A stretch of 36,744 nt of DNA, taken from Asaia bogorensis. GTDB lineage: Bacteria; Pseudomonadota; Alphaproteobacteria; Acetobacterales; Acetobacteraceae. Below the pieces are notes generated by a model, which ran no database searches, was not told the DNA's origin, and saw only the letters and a list, made by a program, of their open reading frames with translations. This document shows, in pieces, positions 35,522 through 36,744 of the stretch. How positions within the stretch are numbered: position 1 is the stretch's first letter; every line of letters begins with the position of its first letter. Location: contig CAMBRC010000039.1 of NCBI GenBank assembly GCA_945869965.1, positions 1-36,744 of the forward strand. The letters are read 5' to 3'. The position numbers and the translations under genes were made by a program.

Positions 35522-36418
35522 ATGGCGCAGCACCAAGCCCCCCCCACTCGCTTCGCCGCAATCGCCCTGTTCGCCTCCATCGTGATCGCCTGGGGCATCA
35601 CCTGGACGGCGGCCAAACTGATCGTCCAGGAGGTCCCGCCCTTTTGGATCTCCGCCATCCGCAGCCTCGTCGCCACCATCGGCCTCGGCGCCCTGCTGCT
35701 GCTCCGCGGCCAGATGATCTTCCCCCGCCGCGGCGATTGGGCAGTGATCGTGATGATCGCTGTCCCGCACATGATCGTCTTCTCGATCCTGATGGCGTAC
35801 GGCCTGCAACACGTCACCGTCGGCCGCTCGGTCGTACTGGCCTACACCACGCCCCTTTGGGTGGCGCTCGGCGCCTGGCCGTTCCTGCGCGAACGCATCC
35901 CCCCCGCCCGCGCCGCCGGCATCGGCTTGGGTCTGGCGGGACTGGCGTTCCTGTTCAACCCGCTGGCCTTCGACTGGTCCGACTCCAACGCCCTGTTCGG
36001 CAACGCCATGCTGCTGCTCTCGGCGCTCTCCTGGTCGGTCTCGATCCTGTACACCCGCGCCCACACCTGGGTATCGAGCCCGTTCCAGCTGGTCTTCTGG
36101 CAGGCCCTGCTGGCCACCATTGTGCTGTTCATCCTGGCACCCATCGTCGAGGGCGCCCCCAGCTTCGCCTTCTCCCCCCGCCTCGCCCTGCTCTTCGCCT
36201 ATACCGGCCTGGTCGGCACCGCTTATGCCTTCTGGGCGCTCGCCATCGTCAATCGCGCCCTGCCGGCCTCCACCACGGCACTCGGCATCCTCGCCACCCC
36301 CATCGTCGGCATTGCCGGCTCGGCCATCTTTCTCGGCGAAGGCATCGACCTGCCCCTGATCATCGCCGCCGCCATGATCCTGTCCGGCATCGCCATCGGC
36401 ACGCTGCGCCGTAGTTAG
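35522..36418 (+). CDS. EamA/DMT-family inner-membrane transporter
   Basis: A 298-residue protein with about ten transmembrane helices arranged as two EamA repeats. The first repeat begins ALFASIVIAWGITWTAAKL, and its end carries FLRERIPPARAAGIGLGLAGLAFL. The second repeat starts near LLLSALSWSVSILYTRA and ends with STTALGILATPIVGIAGSAIFLGEGID. The substrate is unknown; relatives export amino acids or other metabolites. It lies 31 bases after the rplQ terminator and has its own transcription unit. Its stop codon overlaps that of a convergent transporter remnant by four bases. Confidence 0.93.
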   Translation: MAQHQAPPTRFAAIALFASIVIAWGITWTAAKLIVQEVPPFWISAIRSLVATIGLGALLLLRGQMIFPRRGDWAVIVMIAVPHMIVFSILMAYGLQHVTVGRSVVLAYTTPLWVALGAWPFLRERIPPARAAGIGLGLAGLAFLFNPLAFDWSDSNALFGNAMLLLSALSWSVSILYTRAHTWVSSPFQLVFWQALLATIVLFILAPIVEGAPSFAFSPRLALLFAYTGLVGTAYAFWALAIVNRALPASTTALGILATPIVGIAGSAIFLGEGIDLPLIIAAAMILSGIAIGTLRRS

Positions 36419-36598
36419 GCATCGATCCAAGCCGAGCGCGTGCTGTGCCACACATACCCGGCGACGGCGGCAATCACGATCGCCCCGCCGATCAGCGAGG
36501 CCGTCGCCGGCTGCTCGCCAAAAGCCAGCCATACCAGTACCACCGCGAGCGGCGTCTCCGCCGTGTTGATCAGCGCCGTCTGTCCGGCCGAGATCAAG
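36415..36598 (-). pseudogene. C-terminal remnant of a second EamA/DMT transporter, cut by an IS
   Basis: The minus strand encodes LISAGQTALINTAETPL, then VVLVWLAFGEQPATASLIGG and a final hydrophobic helix, ending SAWIDA. This is the last fifth of an EamA-type transporter: a GE motif after VWLAF and a terminal IGGAIVIAAV helix. The homology stops abruptly at about 36598. Upstream on the same strand the frame continues through unrelated sequence and hits a stop at 36700-36702. The break coincides with an IS66-like terminus at 36599, so the gene was most likely disrupted by insertion. Confidence 0.75.
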
Positions 36599-36744
36599 GT
36601 AAGCGAAAGCCCACCCCCACATTCCGGCGCGGTCGTGGCTTGAGCAGACTGCGTGCCGTTGTGGGTTAGGCGGTGCGTGATGGACGAGATCGAGATCTCT
36701 TATGAGCAGTCATACGACGGTCGTAGGGGTGCTCTTACGGAGCG
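36599..36744 (+). mobile_element. Left end of an insertion sequence, probably IS66-like, running off the window
   Basis: GTAAGCG at 36599-36605 matches the terminal bases I recall for IS66-family inverted repeats. It begins exactly where the transporter homology ends. An ATG 81 bases inside starts a frame that runs off the window, as expected for the first IS66 gene. The other end and the target duplication are outside the window, so the family is tentative. Confidence 0.5.
36680..36744 (+). CDS. Possible start of an IS-encoded protein, truncated by the window edge
   Basis: An open frame from ATG 36680 reads MDEIEISYEQSYDGRRGAL and continues to the edge. A TTAGGCGG stretch about ten bases upstream could serve as ribosome-binding site. 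Its place inside the putative IS66-like end suggests the first accessory gene (TnpA-like), but 21 codons are too few to recognise a family. Confidence 0.3.
   Translation, partial: MDEIEISYEQSYDGRRGALTE

Overview
This window is a high-GC alphaproteobacterial chromosome segment dominated by the transcription/translation super-cluster. Gene order, the EF-Tu, RpoB and RpoC sequences, adk lying between secY and rpsM, the absence of rpsD beside rpoA, and two families of palindromic intergenic repeats together suggest the order Rhodospirillales, most likely family Acetobacteraceae. The family placement is inferred from memory of such genomes, not from a search.

Left flank (1-6463). The edge carries the first 23 codons of an IS5-like transposase (minus strand), followed by a hairpin-rich repeat. 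Next come a Tat-type family 5 extracellular solute-binding protein (minus), a small membrane protein (minus), a plus-strand membrane-anchored SH3-like protein, and a minus-strand run of a DUF3592-like membrane protein, eutB and eutC (ethanolamine ammonia-lyase).

Core (6717-35439, all plus strand). Block 1 is rplK-rplA-(gap)-rplJ-rplL-rpoB-(gap)-rpoC, closed by a strong intrinsic terminator at 18045-18084. Block 2 is rpsL-rpsG-tuf, then the S10 and spc clusters: rpsJ, rplC, rplD, rplW, rplB, rpsS, rplV, rpsC, rplP, rpmC, rpsQ, rplN, rplX, rplE, rpsN, rpsH, rplF, rplR, rpsE, rpmD, rplO, secY, adk. Block 3 is rpsM-rpsK-rpoA-rplQ, with its own good sigma-70-type promoter at 32762-32789 and a terminator at 35466-35491. 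Genes are tightly coupled, with many ATGA/GTGA/TGATG overlaps. The exceptions are a few long gaps that hold leaders, hairpins or repeats. The cluster makes ribosomal proteins, three RNA polymerase subunits, EF-Tu, the SecY translocon and adenylate kinase, so expression is expected to follow growth rate.

Right flank. A DMT/EamA transporter is followed by a convergent C-terminal remnant of a second DMT transporter. The remnant is cut off exactly where an IS66-like terminus (GTAAGCG) begins, so insertion sequences lie at both ends of the window.

Departures from the usual layout: fusA is missing between rpsG and tuf; secE-nusG are missing upstream of rplK; two copies of a terminal-inverted-repeat, multi-hairpin element sit in the rplA-rplJ and rpoB-rpoC gaps; L5 has a roughly 60-residue low-complexity N-terminal extension; and the rpoA 3' end including its stop codon is duplicated in tandem. 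I found no CRISPR array, defence system, tRNA or rRNA, and no clearly new multi-gene system.
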